A DNA stretch of 64,000 nt. Source: Chitinophagaceae bacterium (GTDB lineage Bacteria; Bacteroidota; Bacteroidia; Chitinophagales; Chitinophagaceae). The DNA lies in NCBI GenBank assembly GCA_016715365.1, contig JADKAM010000001.1:372001-436000 (forward strand), written 5' to 3'. How positions within the stretch are numbered: position 1 is the stretch's first letter; the number at the start of each line of letters is the position of its first letter. A program made the position numbers and the translations under genes. Below are positions 8,951-17,181 of this stretch, in pieces. Under the pieces are notes generated by a model. The model had not been told where the DNA came from, made no database searches, and saw only the letters and a list, made by a program, of their open reading frames with translations.

Positions 8951-8970
8951 TTGCTTTTTACAAAAAGCAA
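8951..8970. promoter_or_regulatory. Perfect 20-bp palindrome upstream of HU
   Basis: TTGCTTTTT and AAAAAGCAA flank a 2-nt centre in the 296-base gap between DUF4286 and HU. It could be a terminator for the upstream gene pair or a binding site; the short loop makes a hairpin less favourable. The rest of the gap holds only the HU promoter. Confidence 0.35.
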
Positions 8971-9099
8971 TACAGTAAAGGGTTTCAGCAAAATGAGCTG
9001 TTAAATAAATCGTAAATAACAGCCCTTAAAACAGCCCAAAGCCCTTGTTCCTTGGGGTTTACAGCCTTTGTGTACATTAAAAACTTTTTTAAAAAAAAT

Positions 9100-9129
9100 T
9101 TTGTTGCAATTAAAAACCGTCTATATTTG
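9100..9129 (+). promoter_or_regulatory. Bacteroidota-type sigma promoter of HU
   Basis: TTTG (9100-9103) lies 18 bases before TATATTTG (9122-9129), a full match to the TTTG / TAnnTTTG elements of the primary sigma factor of Bacteroidota. The ATG follows 31 bases after the -7 box. Confidence 0.7.
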
Positions 9130-9159
9130 TTGCAGTTAAAAAATTCAAAAAAAATTATC

Positions 9160-9429
9160 ATGAACAAAGCTGAATTAATTTCAAAACTTGCTGACGATGC
9201 AGGTATTACAAAAACACAGGCAAACGCTGCTTTAGATTCTTTTGTAGCTGCAGTTACTAAAACTTTAAAAGGTGGTGGCAAAGTTACCTTGGTAGGATTT
9301 GGTACTTTTTCTGTTTCAAAAAGAGCTGCCCGTAATGGCCGCAACCCACAAACAGGTGCTGTTATCAAAATTAAAGCAAAGAAAGTTGCTAAATTTAAAG
9401 CCGGTAAAGAATTATCAGCTAAAATGTAA
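9160..9429 (+). CDS. hup: HU-family DNA-binding protein
   Basis: 89 residues, the usual HU length. The start MNKAELISKLADDAGI fits the family; the longer open frame from 9052 crosses the promoter and is rejected. The helical dimer part (ITKTQANAALDSFVAAV) is followed by GGKVTLVGFGTFSVSKRAARNGRNPQTG, where the arm with RNPQTG contacts the minor groove. HU bends and compacts DNA and influences replication and transcription. It has its own strong promoter and terminator, and the small ribosomal protein bTHX follows. Confidence 0.97.
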   Translation: MNKAELISKLADDAGITKTQANAALDSFVAAVTKTLKGGGKVTLVGFGTFSVSKRAARNGRNPQTGAVIKIKAKKVAKFKAGKELSAKM

Positions 9430-9444
9430 TTTTGCATCAAACAC

Positions 9445-9481
9445 AAAAAAAAGCAAGGTGCTATGTGCCTTGCTTTTTTTG
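9445..9481 (+). terminator. Rho-independent terminator after HU
   Basis: A-run, stem GCAAGG / CCTTGC extended by wobble pairs around a short loop, then a seven-base T run. It begins about 20 bases after the HU stop codon. Confidence 0.9.
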
Positions 9482-9526
9482 TAATAGTAAAATTTTAATC
9501 ATTCATAAAAAATAAAAAACGCAATT

Positions 9527-9673
9527 ATGGGACGTGGAGATATTAAAACAAAAAAAGGAAAAACTTTTGCAGGTTCATTTGGTAAATCCAGGCCTGCCAA
9601 GGTTACTAAAAAAGCAGTAGCCGCAGTTGAAGTTGCAGAAAAGAAAAAAACTGCTGCCAAGAAAAAAGCATAA
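9527..9673 (+). CDS. 30S ribosomal protein bTHX
   Basis: A 48-residue basic protein beginning MGRGDIKTKKGKTFAGSFGK. The block GRGD.KTKKGK...GSFGK.RP matches the small ribosomal subunit protein THX, which in Thermus lies in a cavity at the head of the 30S particle. The tail is an Ala/Lys-rich extension (KKKTAAKKKA). Such THX genes are widespread in Bacteroidota but are easily missed because of their length. It lies 97 bases after HU, behind the HU terminator, so it should have its own promoter. Confidence 0.85.
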   Translation: MGRGDIKTKKGKTFAGSFGKSRPAKVTKKAVAAVEVAEKKKTAAKKKA

Positions 9674-9683
9674 AGAAATGTAC

Positions 9684-9749
9684 GGTGTTAGATGTGCGAT
9701 TTACGACCGTTTGCAAAAGCAGGCGTACATCATACATCTAACATCTAAC
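9684..9749. repeat. Intergenic inverted repeat of the TTAGATGT type
   Basis: GGTGTTAGATGTGCGATTT on the left is mirrored by CATACATCTAACATCTAAC on the right. The words GTTAGATG / CATCTAAC (9687-9694 and 9742-9749) pair perfectly, and the inner 14 bases pair at 11 positions. It fills the gap between the convergent bTHX and pdxH genes and could also act as a bidirectional terminator-like hairpin. Confidence 0.6.
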
Positions 9750-9750
9750 T

Positions 9751-10395
9751 TTAAGGAGCCAGTCTCTCAATACTCCAAATACCATCTTGTAATTTTGAGT
9801 ATTGAACACGGTCGTGCAGGCGGTTGGGGCGGCCCTGCCAGAATTCTATAAGCGTTGGCTTAACAATATAGCCCCCCCAGTGCGGTGGCCTGGTAATTTC
9901 GGTGCCGGTAAACTCCTTTTCATATTTCACAATATTCGTTTCAATGGTTTCTCTTGATGGTATGACACTGCTTTGTGGCGATGCCCAGGCCCCGATACGG
10001 CTGCCCTCCGGCCTCGAATAAAAGTATTCATCACTTTCTGCAGCACTTACTTTCTCAATCCCACCTGTAATTCTGATCTGACGCTCGAGCTCTTTCCAAA
10101 AAAATACCAGGCAGCCAAAAGGGTTTTCTTCCAGCTCTTTTCCTTTATGACTGTTGTAATTGGTAAAAAAAACAAAACCATCAGTTGAAGCTGATTTCAG
10201 TAAGACTATTCTGGCCGAAGGCATACCTGCTGCTGATGCAGTTGCCAATGTCATGGCATTTACTTCATCCAGTTCACTTTTTATGGCATCATTCCACCAC
10301 CGGCTAAACTGTTCAAAGGGGTTATCGGCAACATCTGTTTCCAGTAAACTCTGTAGTTGGTAATCCTTTCTGATATCTGCTATGCTCTTATTCAT
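9751..10395 (-). CDS. pdxH: Pyridoxamine 5'-phosphate oxidase
   Basis: 214 residues, the standard length. FMN-binding strands are seen at MTLATASAAGMPSARIVLLKS, with FVFFTNYNSHKGKELEENP and RQIRITGGIEKVSAAESDEYFYSRP. The C-terminal WQGRPNRLHDRV and IERLAP close the active site. The enzyme oxidises pyridoxamine or pyridoxine phosphate to pyridoxal 5'-phosphate with oxygen. It stands alone on the minus strand, preceded by the terminator of the DUF4870 gene. Confidence 0.97.
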   Translation of the reverse strand: MNKSIADIRKDYQLQSLLETDVADNPFEQFSRWWNDAIKSELDEVNAMTLATASAAGMPSARIVLLKSASTDGFVFFTNYNSHKGKELEENPFGCLVFFWKELERQIRITGGIEKVSAAESDEYFYSRPEGSRIGAWASPQSSVIPSRETIETNIVKYEKEFTGTEITRPPHWGGYIVKPTLIEFWQGRPNRLHDRVQYSKLQDGIWSIERLAP

Positions 10396-10440
10396 CTTCT
10401 TTCTGATTTTAATTGTAAAATTCAGCTAATTTAATGAAAC

Positions 10441-10470
10441 AAAAAAGCATCCCGCTTTACCGGGATGCTT
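10441..10470 (-). terminator. Rho-independent terminator of the DUF4870 gene
   Basis: On the minus strand the 9-bp stem AGCATCCCG / CGGGATGCT is followed by a T run. It lies about 35 bases after the stop codon at 10505. Confidence 0.85.
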
Positions 10471-10504
10471 ATAATGACATATAAAAATAATAAGAGAAAT
10501 TTTA

Positions 10505-10852
10505 TCAGATGCTTTTAAAAAGTTCCTGCGCCTTTTCTCCAATCAGGGGCATGGGTTTTTCTTCACCATTAATAGCAGCGATTAATCCCATTATCCATAA
10601 AACTAAAAATGCAAGTCCTCCAATTGAAAGAATTAAACCTACGAAAGGAACTGCCATTGTAATAATATAAACCGCAATCTGGTATACAATTGCACAGATA
10701 AATAATAAAAGGGTCTGGCGTAAATGATAACTGCCCAAAGAGGTCTTTTTAGACTGGTGCATTGCAAAATAAGCAATCAGCCATCCAATAAGTGTAATGT
10801 AACTTACAATAGCTGTGGTTTTTCCATTATCAACATTGTTTTGTGCTTCCAT
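10505..10852 (-). CDS. DUF4870 small membrane protein
   Basis: 115 residues with the DUF4870 (PF09685) pattern: TAIVSYITLIGWLIAYF, the charged loop with YHLRQTLLLFI, and two further hydrophobic helices at about 60-75 and 78-95 that contain GLILSIGGLAFLVLWIMGLI. The tail GEEKPMPLIGEKAQELFK is typical. These proteins are predicted to have three or four membrane segments; their function is not known. The gene has its own terminator. Confidence 0.85.
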   Translation of the reverse strand: MEAQNNVDNGKTTAIVSYITLIGWLIAYFAMHQSKKTSLGSYHLRQTLLLFICAIVYQIAVYIITMAVPFVGLILSIGGLAFLVLWIMGLIAAINGEEKPMPLIGEKAQELFKSI

Positions 10853-10971
10853 AAATAATTAGCTTTAGTTTGGTTATGTATAATACGTTTTAGAGCAGTA
10901 AAATATAAAATTGAAATCAGCAATGCAAGTGTTTGCTGAATTATTTTAAAACCTCACATCAGACTGTTTGC

Positions 10972-11478
10972 TTATATTTCTTTAATGAATTTTTGTGCTT
11001 CCAGCGTATTGATCCTTTCTTTCAATACATCTTTTTCCAGCAAACTGTTTTCCAGCCTGCTTTGCAACTCGCCCATGCTGCCGGCAACTTTTTCAAGCTC
11101 AAGGTTATGATGCTGCAGAGCGGTTAATTGAGCCAGTACATCTTTATATTGGCTTTGCAGGTAAGCATAATCCTGCACCAGTTCGTTGTATTGTTTATTT
11201 AAAAGAGCCATCCCGGTAAGCTCCTGGTGCAGTTCAAATTCTCTTTCTTCGGCACCCTTGGCGGCCTTTTGTTTTTCGCCCAACTGGTTTTCAATACTCT
11301 CAATCTGAGCCTGTTGCCCGTCTAACTTGCTTCGCAGGGCGGTAGATTCTGCAAGTTCTGTATTTAAAAAATCAATTTCTTCCTGCCTGGCCGCCAGCAT
11401 GGCATTGGCATCAGCAAGTTGCACCTGCAGGCTTTCATTAGCCGAAACGATCTTTTTTATCTGTTCTTCTGATAACAT
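10972..11478 (-). CDS. Coiled-coil protein, unknown function
   Basis: 168 residues that are almost entirely heptad-like: Leu, Gln, Glu and Ala repeats from SEEQIKKIVSANESLQVQL to the end, with no signal peptide or membrane segment. It is predicted to be a long cytoplasmic coiled coil. No family is recognised. It is divergently placed from the ECF sigma factor, 170 bases away, but no functional link is evident. Confidence 0.65.
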   Translation of the reverse strand: MLSEEQIKKIVSANESLQVQLADANAMLAARQEEIDFLNTELAESTALRSKLDGQQAQIESIENQLGEKQKAAKGAEEREFELHQELTGMALLNKQYNELVQDYAYLQSQYKDVLAQLTALQHHNLELEKVAGSMGELQSRLENSLLEKDVLKERINTLEAQKFIKEI

Positions 11479-11648
11479 AGGTAAAATACCAGGTTTTATA
11501 CTTTCAGTTCAAATTATAGATTTTGTGCCCCCAAAACAAGAAATACCCCCTTTTTTTGTACCTTATAAACAATAAAGCCCTTCCGGGCAGCGTATAGTTG
11601 GGTCGTGGTATCTTAATTTATAAAAGCCCCATGTAAACTTAGTTATAA

Positions 11649-12191
11649 TTGACGGAAGACGAGCTCATACGAGGATGTTTACAGGATGATGCCTCCAGCC
11701 AGAAGGAGATATTCAACCGCTTCGCCGGCCGTATGCTAGGTGTATGTAACCGCTATGCCCGTAACAGCGCCGATGCAGAAGATATTTTACAGGATGCTTT
11801 TATTAAGGTTTTTGACAAAATTTACCAGTTTAAATTTGAAGGTTCTTTTGAAGGATGGATAAGAAAAATTGTAGTGAATACGGCTTTAAAAAAATATTCG
11901 CTGCGCAGGTACGAGAAAGAAGTGTCGGGTTATGAAATTACCGATAGGGATGAAAGCATGATTGAACCATCGGCCTACGGCCACTTAACTGAAAAAGACC
12001 TGTTGGTTTTAATAAATAATTTACCCGATGGATACCGGCTTATTTTTAACCTGTATGTTTTGGAAGGATACCAGCACGATGAAATTGCAGACATGCTGGG
12101 CATCCAACCAGGCACCAGCAGGAGCCAGTTGGTAAAGGCAAGAAATATGCTGCAGAAACAAATTTTACAATTACAAAAAGTTGCGGTATGA
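11649..12191 (+). CDS. ECF-type RNA polymerase sigma factor
   Basis: 180 residues. Region 2 is seen at RGCLQDDASSQKEIFNRFAGRMLGVC and the core-binding NSADAEDILQDAFIKVF; region 4 at LPDGYRLIFNLYVLEGYQHDEIADMLGI followed by the recognition helix (GTSRSQLVKARNML). It begins with a TTG codon, as no ATG fits the conserved N-terminus. The next gene overlaps it by 4 bases (ATGA), so the two are translationally coupled. In Bacteroidota such sigma factors are usually controlled by the co-transcribed membrane partner. Confidence 0.95.
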   Translation: MTEDELIRGCLQDDASSQKEIFNRFAGRMLGVCNRYARNSADAEDILQDAFIKVFDKIYQFKFEGSFEGWIRKIVVNTALKKYSLRRYEKEVSGYEITDRDESMIEPSAYGHLTEKDLLVLINNLPDGYRLIFNLYVLEGYQHDEIADMLGIQPGTSRSQLVKARNMLQKQILQLQKVAV

Positions 12192-13621
12192 ACAGTAACC
12201 GGCAGTTTGATGAACATATAAAAGATCAATTCAGCAACTACACACCTGATGTACACCCACGCATCTGGGAGAAAATAATTGCTGAAAAAGATAAAAAAAG
12301 ACCGGCAGGGTTTTGGGTTTCGATGTTTAACAACCGGAACAAATTATTGATACTGGGACTTATTATTGCTTTAAGCAGTGGCGGAGCCTGGCTTTATTAT
12401 GGTAATGACTTTGCTTCAAAAGAACCTACATCAAATGGAATCAAAGAAAAAAATAACGGCAAAAACCCGGGTAACAAGACAGATAATTATACCACAATAA
12501 CATCCCCTGCTGATCAGCAATTAAATGCGGGCACCACAGAAATAATAACAGTCGTTCATCCTGTACCTGGTAGTATTGCATCTGGCAGTATCACACCTGG
12601 TGATATTACAACAGACAATAAGCCCTTTTTATCTTCTAAAGGCAATACAAAAACTTCTATTACCGCTCCTTTGCCTGAAACCGATGGAGAAACAGAGCCA
12701 AAGGTAAAAGCAGGTAAACTTTATACCGGTTTGGGAAATATTTTGGTAAATACAACGGCGCCTGAATTAGAAGAAGATGCATACATGGAGCCCGGCGGAA
12801 CACTGCTTGGCAGGCTTACTTACCATGCCGAGAAATTTACAGAAAAACGCAAGACCGGAAAAAAACAGGAACCGCTGCGTTTTAACCCGGTTGTATTTTT
12901 ACCCGATTGTCCAATTGAAAAAGATGCATCGGGCAATAAAAAATATTTTGAATTTTATGCCGGTCCCGATTATGCTTTTCAAAGTTTGCAGGATACCGGT
13001 AATTCGGCCTACCTGCAAAAAAGAAAAGAAAGCACCAGTTTTAAATCGGCTTTTAGTGCCGGTATACGTTACACCAAAGTGTTCAACAACTCTATGAGTG
13101 TACGTGGCGGTGTAAACTTCAGCCAGATAAATGAAAAATTTACTTTTAACCAGGGCAATATTGTGCAGGTTACTTATATCATTAATGCCAATGGCGATAC
13201 TGTTGGCAGTTATACCACAACCGGCTCACGTTATAAAACAACCATCAACAGGTATCGCAGTATTGATATACCGATAATGATTGGTTATGAATTGGGTAAC
13301 GGTAAGTTGCACGCTAATATAAATGCCGGCCCTGTTATTAATATTTACAGCTGGCAAAAAGGCGATGTGCTGGATGCTTCGGGAAACCCCGTGAGCATTA
13401 CTACCGGAAAAAGTTCCTCCCCTTACCAGTTTAAAACCAATGCAGGTATCGGTTTTATGGGTGCTGTATCGATATATTATAAACTGAACGACAGGCTGCA
13501 TATAATGGCTGAACCCTATTTCCGGTATAATCTTTCGCAAATGAATAAAGAGAGTATTACTTTAAAACAAAAATATCAAACTGCCGGTTTACGATTGGGA
13601 ATAAGACTTGATTTAAAATAG
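12188..13621 (+). CDS. Membrane-anchored protein with C-terminal outer membrane beta-barrel domain, sigma-factor partner
   Basis: 477 residues. Residues 1-50 are cytoplasmic-like (FDEHIKDQFSNYTPDVHPRI), as in short anti-sigma regions of Bacteroidota. One hydrophobic helix follows at about 52-70 (LLILGLIIALSSGGAWLYY). A Thr/Pro/Gly-rich linker runs to about 240. The C-terminal 220 residues have the alternating aromatic strands of an outer membrane beta-barrel domain (EFYAGPDYAFQSL, GIRYTKVFNNSMSVRGGVNF, final AGLRLGIRLDLK). The start overlaps the sigma stop codon. It may link an envelope signal to the sigma factor, but this is inferred from gene order. Confidence 0.8.
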   Translation: MNSNRQFDEHIKDQFSNYTPDVHPRIWEKIIAEKDKKRPAGFWVSMFNNRNKLLILGLIIALSSGGAWLYYGNDFASKEPTSNGIKEKNNGKNPGNKTDNYTTITSPADQQLNAGTTEIITVVHPVPGSIASGSITPGDITTDNKPFLSSKGNTKTSITAPLPETDGETEPKVKAGKLYTGLGNILVNTTAPELEEDAYMEPGGTLLGRLTYHAEKFTEKRKTGKKQEPLRFNPVVFLPDCPIEKDASGNKKYFEFYAGPDYAFQSLQDTGNSAYLQKRKESTSFKSAFSAGIRYTKVFNNSMSVRGGVNFSQINEKFTFNQGNIVQVTYIINANGDTVGSYTTTGSRYKTTINRYRSIDIPIMIGYELGNGKLHANINAGPVINIYSWQKGDVLDASGNPVSITTGKSSSPYQFKTNAGIGFMGAVSIYYKLNDRLHIMAEPYFRYNLSQMNKESITLKQKYQTAGLRLGIRLDLK

Positions 13622-13677
13622 AGGCAGCAAAAATACAACAGCAGGCATCTGTTAATTGTAAGGTGTTATTTAAAAAA

Positions 13678-14673
13678 ATGGTGATGAAAATAAAAGCATT
13701 CATATTGATATTATTTGCAGGCGGCCTGTTATTAAACGCCTGTCAAAAAGATGTAGATATTTTTGTGCCCGATCCGGGACAATTGAACGGCCCCGATACC
13801 AGCTGGCAAAATACAGTTACCGCAACCATGCCTGTTTCAATTCTTAAAAACAATTTATCGCAGGAACCTGTTTACCTCGACAGCATTACTGTTAATGCAA
13901 ATATTGCCTCTGTAACTACACCTTTCGGCATCCAGGTAAATTTCCCTCCAAATTGTTGTGCAAACACTTCCGGGCAGCCGGTAACCGGTAAAGTACAGGT
14001 AGAAATTATATCAATAAAAAAGAAAGGAGATATGATACGCCTGAATAAACCCAGCACCTGGAATGACAGTATGCTGGTAACAGCCGGGCAAATATTTATC
14101 CAGTTAAAAAAAGACGGACAGATACTGCAACTGGCACCCAATGTAAGAATTAATATACGCTACATTGACTTGCCCATTAACACACAAATGAAATTTTTTA
14201 TTGGTGAAGAAGCCAATACACAACGTTTTAACTGGTTGCCAACCCCAACCCCTTCACTGGATACCATTATTATGGGTTCTCAGAGTTATGAATTATACAC
14301 CAAACAACAGCGGTGGATAAGCATTGCAACATTATTTGATGTAAATTTTACAACACCCAAGATAAAAGTAAGCGCTGATATTGCTCCTTATTTTACCAAT
14401 GCCAATACCGTTGCATTTACGGTATTTAAAGATGTACGCTCTGTAGTTGCCATGCTTCCTGATTTAAGCAGCCGCACATTCACTACCGGAAAACTGCCCC
14501 TTGGTAAACAGGTTACTGTTGTTGTAATTTCAAAACAGGGGGATGATTATTATTTAGGTTACGAATCGGCTGTAACCCAAATACAGGCTGTAAATGTTTT
14601 AACACAACGTGTACCAGTAGTACCCATAAAAAAATCTTTACCCGAAATACTGGCTTATCTCAGCACGCTTTAG
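13678..14673 (+). CDS. Lipoprotein, unknown function
   Basis: About 331 residues. A lipoprotein signal (MKIKAFILILFAGGLLLNAC) gives a clear lipobox ending in LLNAC. I place the start at the ATG 13678; a GTG at 13663 or the ATG at 13684 are also possible. The mature part is beta-rich (ITVNANIASVTTPFGIQVNFPPNCC, NVRINIRYIDLP) and resembles ZU5-like modules only loosely, so no family is claimed. It follows the sigma and barrel genes by about 55 bases in the same direction and is probably part of the same transcript, ending at a strong terminator. Confidence 0.75.
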   Translation: MVMKIKAFILILFAGGLLLNACQKDVDIFVPDPGQLNGPDTSWQNTVTATMPVSILKNNLSQEPVYLDSITVNANIASVTTPFGIQVNFPPNCCANTSGQPVTGKVQVEIISIKKKGDMIRLNKPSTWNDSMLVTAGQIFIQLKKDGQILQLAPNVRINIRYIDLPINTQMKFFIGEEANTQRFNWLPTPTPSLDTIIMGSQSYELYTKQQRWISIATLFDVNFTTPKIKVSADIAPYFTNANTVAFTVFKDVRSVVAMLPDLSSRTFTTGKLPLGKQVTVVVISKQGDDYYLGYESAVTQIQAVNVLTQRVPVVPIKKSLPEILAYLSTL

Positions 14674-14690
14674 GTTTATTAAGTTAAATA

Positions 14691-14727
14691 AAAAAAGCGG
14701 CTGCATAAATATGCAGCCGCTTTTTTA
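14691..14727. terminator. Bidirectional terminator
   Basis: An A run, the stem GCGGCTGCAT / ATGCAGCCGC with a 4-nt loop, and a T run. It lies between the convergent lipoprotein and pyrH genes and can serve both strands. Confidence 0.9.
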
Positions 14728-14747
14728 TATCATTTTCTTCTCAGTGA

Positions 14748-15458
14748 TTAAGATACCAATGTACCTACTTTTTCGCCGGTAACCACTTTAAGCAAATTAC
14801 CTTCGGTGTTCATATCAAAAACAACAATGGGCAGATTATTTTCCATGCACAAAGTAAAAGCTGTCATATCCATCACTTTCAGGTTTTTCTGAATACACTC
14901 GGAAAAGGAGATGGTTTCATACTTTGTAGCTGTTGGGTCTTTCTCCGGATCTGCAGTATAAATACCATTAACCCTGGTTCCTTTTAAAATAACATCGGCT
15001 TTAATTTCAATGGCTCTTAATGAACCGGCAGTATCGGTTGTAAAATACGGATTACCGGTACCGGCACCAAAAATAACCACCCTCCCTTTTTCCAGGTGGC
15101 GCATGGCTCTTCTGCGTATATAAGGTTCAGCAATCTGTTCCATTTTTATAGCACTTTGCAGCCTGGTATAAATGCCGGCTTTCTCAAGTCCGCTTTGTAA
15201 AGCCATGCCATTTATTACGGTTGCCAGCATACCCATATAGTCTCCCTGTGCCCTTTCAATGCCGCTTTCAGCCTCATTCATACCACGGTAAATATTACCG
15301 CCTCCAATTACAATAGCTACCTGTACTCCTAATTCTATAACCGATTTAATATCATGTGCGTAACGGGCAATTACTTCACTGTCTAACCCGAAATTTTTAT
15401 TGCCCATTAAAGATTCACCGGAAAGTTTTAGCAGAATTCGTTTATACTTAGGTAACAT
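14748..15458 (-). CDS. pyrH: UMP kinase
   Basis: 236 residues of the amino acid kinase fold. Seen are KRILLKLSGESLMG at the nucleotide-binding start, VAIVIGGGNIYRG, RAQGDYMGMLATVINGMAL, the VVIFGAGTGNPYFTTDTAG loop and KGTRVNGIYTADPEKDP. It phosphorylates UMP to UDP using ATP and in bacteria is a GTP-activated, UTP-inhibited hexamer. In many bacteria it follows rpsB-tsf; here that pair is about 5.5 kb away on the same strand. Confidence 0.97.
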   Translation of the reverse strand: MLPKYKRILLKLSGESLMGNKNFGLDSEVIARYAHDIKSVIELGVQVAIVIGGGNIYRGMNEAESGIERAQGDYMGMLATVINGMALQSGLEKAGIYTRLQSAIKMEQIAEPYIRRRAMRHLEKGRVVIFGAGTGNPYFTTDTAGSLRAIEIKADVILKGTRVNGIYTADPEKDPTATKYETISFSECIQKNLKVMDMTAFTLCMENNLPIVVFDMNTEGNLLKVVTGEKVGTLVS

Positions 15459-15476
15459 TGGCTGGAATTATTTTTT

Positions 15477-15494
15477 GCGAAGATACTACTTCGC
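15477..15494 (-). promoter_or_regulatory. Hairpin in the pyrH leader
   Basis: A perfect 6-bp stem GCGAAG / CTTCGC with a 6-nt loop lies 18 bases upstream of the pyrH start codon, so it may fall in the untranslated leader. No known riboswitch class is recognised. Confidence 0.3.
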
Positions 15495-15576
15495 TAATTT
15501 GGTAATCAAACTTTTTAATTTATTCGCTTAAGCTGTTCTCATTTAATTTCCAAAACCAGGTAGAACAAAGTATATT

Positions 15577-16380
15577 TTATAATTGTTTAACTGCCTTTAT
15601 AGAATACATCACAGGCATTTTTTCATCCAGGCCTTTTATCCGCCACATTCCATCTGCTCCCTGTTCCAGGTTATTAAAGCAGTTGTAAGGAGAATAAGAG
15701 AATTCATTAAAAAGCTGAATTTGCAGATTTTTTTTCAGCAAAGCATTGATAATCTCAGAAAACGGATGATTCCATCCATGCTCAATGGATTTGATGGGCG
15801 CACTCCTGTCTGAGTAAGTGCCGGATATTTCTTCCGTAATTACTTCGGTATTAAAATAGCTGTATTTCACTTTTTCAAAATTTTCATCCATCATCCACAA
15901 TGCCGGATGAAAATCGGCAATATAAAATATGCCGCCGGGTTTTAAAAAATGAGCAACAATATCTGCCCAGGCATCCAGGTCGGGAAGCCAGCCAATGGTG
16001 CCGTAAGAAGTAAAAACGATATCAAATTTTTTATCAAGATGTTGTTTCAGATCGTACACATTACAACAAACAAATTCAGTATTCAGGTTTAATGCTGCAT
16101 TTACTTCTTTTGCAAGATTGATGGCTTCGTCGCTCAGATCAACACCCACACAAGTTGCCCCTTCTCTTGCCCAGCTCATGGTATCCATACCAAAATGACA
16201 TTGCAGGTGCAGCAGGGTTTTCCCTTTTACATCGCCCAGTTCTTCCAGTTCAATTTTATTGAGTGATGATTTTCCTTTTTTAAAAGAATCCAGGTCGTAA
16301 AATGCAGAATCTTTGTGAACCGCCGTACGCTTGTTCCAGGATTTTTTATTCTCTTCAAAATATGATTGATACATTTCCAT
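15577..16380 (-). CDS. Class I SAM-dependent methyltransferase
   Basis: About 267 residues. The SAM-binding motif I is GKTLLHLQCHFGMDTMSWAREGA (the glycine pattern is atypical, QCHFG, as in a known subgroup), followed by the acidic VGVDLSDEAI, then FDIVFTSYGTIGWLPD and LKPGGIFYIADFHP. The most upstream open frame uses TTG/GTG; I use the ATG at 16380, with 16374 also possible. The substrate cannot be told from sequence. The gene follows the NarL regulator by about 60 bases in the same direction and may share its transcript. Confidence 0.85.
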   Translation of the reverse strand: MEMYQSYFEENKKSWNKRTAVHKDSAFYDLDSFKKGKSSLNKIELEELGDVKGKTLLHLQCHFGMDTMSWAREGATCVGVDLSDEAINLAKEVNAALNLNTEFVCCNVYDLKQHLDKKFDIVFTSYGTIGWLPDLDAWADIVAHFLKPGGIFYIADFHPALWMMDENFEKVKYSYFNTEVITEEISGTYSDRSAPIKSIEHGWNHPFSEIINALLKKNLQIQLFNEFSYSPYNCFNNLEQGADGMWRIKGLDEKMPVMYSIKAVKQL

Positions 16381-16443
16381 CACCAAATATAATTATTAGT
16401 TGGCGATAGAAAATTTGTGGTTACTGAAATAAATGCGGAGAAG

Positions 16444-17112
16444 TTAAATCCACTTATTCTTTAAGCTTATCTGCAGCGCTTCAATTTTACTGCTTACATG
16501 CAGCTTGCTGTAAATGTTTTTCATGTGCTGGCGTACCGTATGTTTGCTCAAAAAAAGCAGCTCCGCAATCTGTGCATACTCTTTGCCTTCCATACTGCAT
16601 TTCAAAATTTCTTTTTCTCTTTCGCTGAGCGGCTCCAGTTCTTTTTGCAAACCAGCGGTTTTTTCCATTTCAGGTTGTAAGGATAAAGCATTAAGCCACT
16701 TCCATGCTTTACGGGCAATTCCCGGGCTCATGGGTGCGCCATCATCTTCATACACCTGGTAAATAGCATCAATGATCTGCTGCGCCGTGGCTTCCTTTAA
16801 TAAATACCCGTGTGCACCGGCTTTAATAGCGTTAAAAATTCTTTCATCATCATCAAAAACAGTGAGCATGATAAATTTTACAGCAGGATACAATGGCGCT
16901 ACCCTTTGTATAGTCTCAATACCATTCAGTTCATTCATTTCAATATCCATCAGCACCACATCGGGTTGTGGCGATGCGGTTTTCATCAGCTTAATAAAAT
17001 CTGTTCCGTCACCGGCTTCCATGATTACAGTGACCTCATTTTCTATAGAGGCCAGCTTTTCTTTAAGCGAATTTCTTAAATATGGTTTATCGTCTACAAT
17101 TGCTATAAGCAT
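16444..17112 (-). CDS. NarL/LuxR-type response regulator
   Basis: 222 residues. The receiver domain has the acidic pair (IVDD), phospho-acceptor D56 (VVLMDIEMN), T83 (MLTVFDD) and the LLKEA lysine. The C-terminal LuxR helix-turn-helix is at LSEREKEILKCSMEGKEYAQIAELL, with recognition helix SKHTVRQHMKNIYSKL. It pairs with the kinase encoded directly upstream at 17182. Its own promoter region (17117-17162) carries a palindrome also found before the gene at 19041, so autoregulation is likely. The -7 box ends only 4 bases before the ATG, which points to a leaderless or near-leaderless mRNA. Confidence 0.95.
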   Translation of the reverse strand: MLIAIVDDKPYLRNSLKEKLASIENEVTVIMEAGDGTDFIKLMKTASPQPDVVLMDIEMNELNGIETIQRVAPLYPAVKFIMLTVFDDDERIFNAIKAGAHGYLLKEATAQQIIDAIYQVYEDDGAPMSPGIARKAWKWLNALSLQPEMEKTAGLQKELEPLSEREKEILKCSMEGKEYAQIAELLFLSKHTVRQHMKNIYSKLHVSSKIEALQISLKNKWI

Positions 17113-17116
17113 AATA

Positions 17117-17162
17117 CAAAAATAGGTTGAAGCTGAAATTTATCAATACTCTCTGTATGGTA
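17117..17162 (-). promoter_or_regulatory. Candidate response-regulator operator and -7 box
   Basis: A 16-bp imperfect palindrome TACTCTCTGTATGGTA (17147-17162) is 13/16 identical to the site at 18963-18978, or 17/20 with its AA/TT flanks. On the minus strand it is followed by exactly 22 bases and then TATTTTTG (17124 down to 17117), a full TAnnTTTG box. No -33 TTTG element is seen at the usual distance, as expected for an activator-dependent promoter. Confidence 0.6.
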
Positions 17163-17181
17163 TTATCGTTCCTGAAATATT

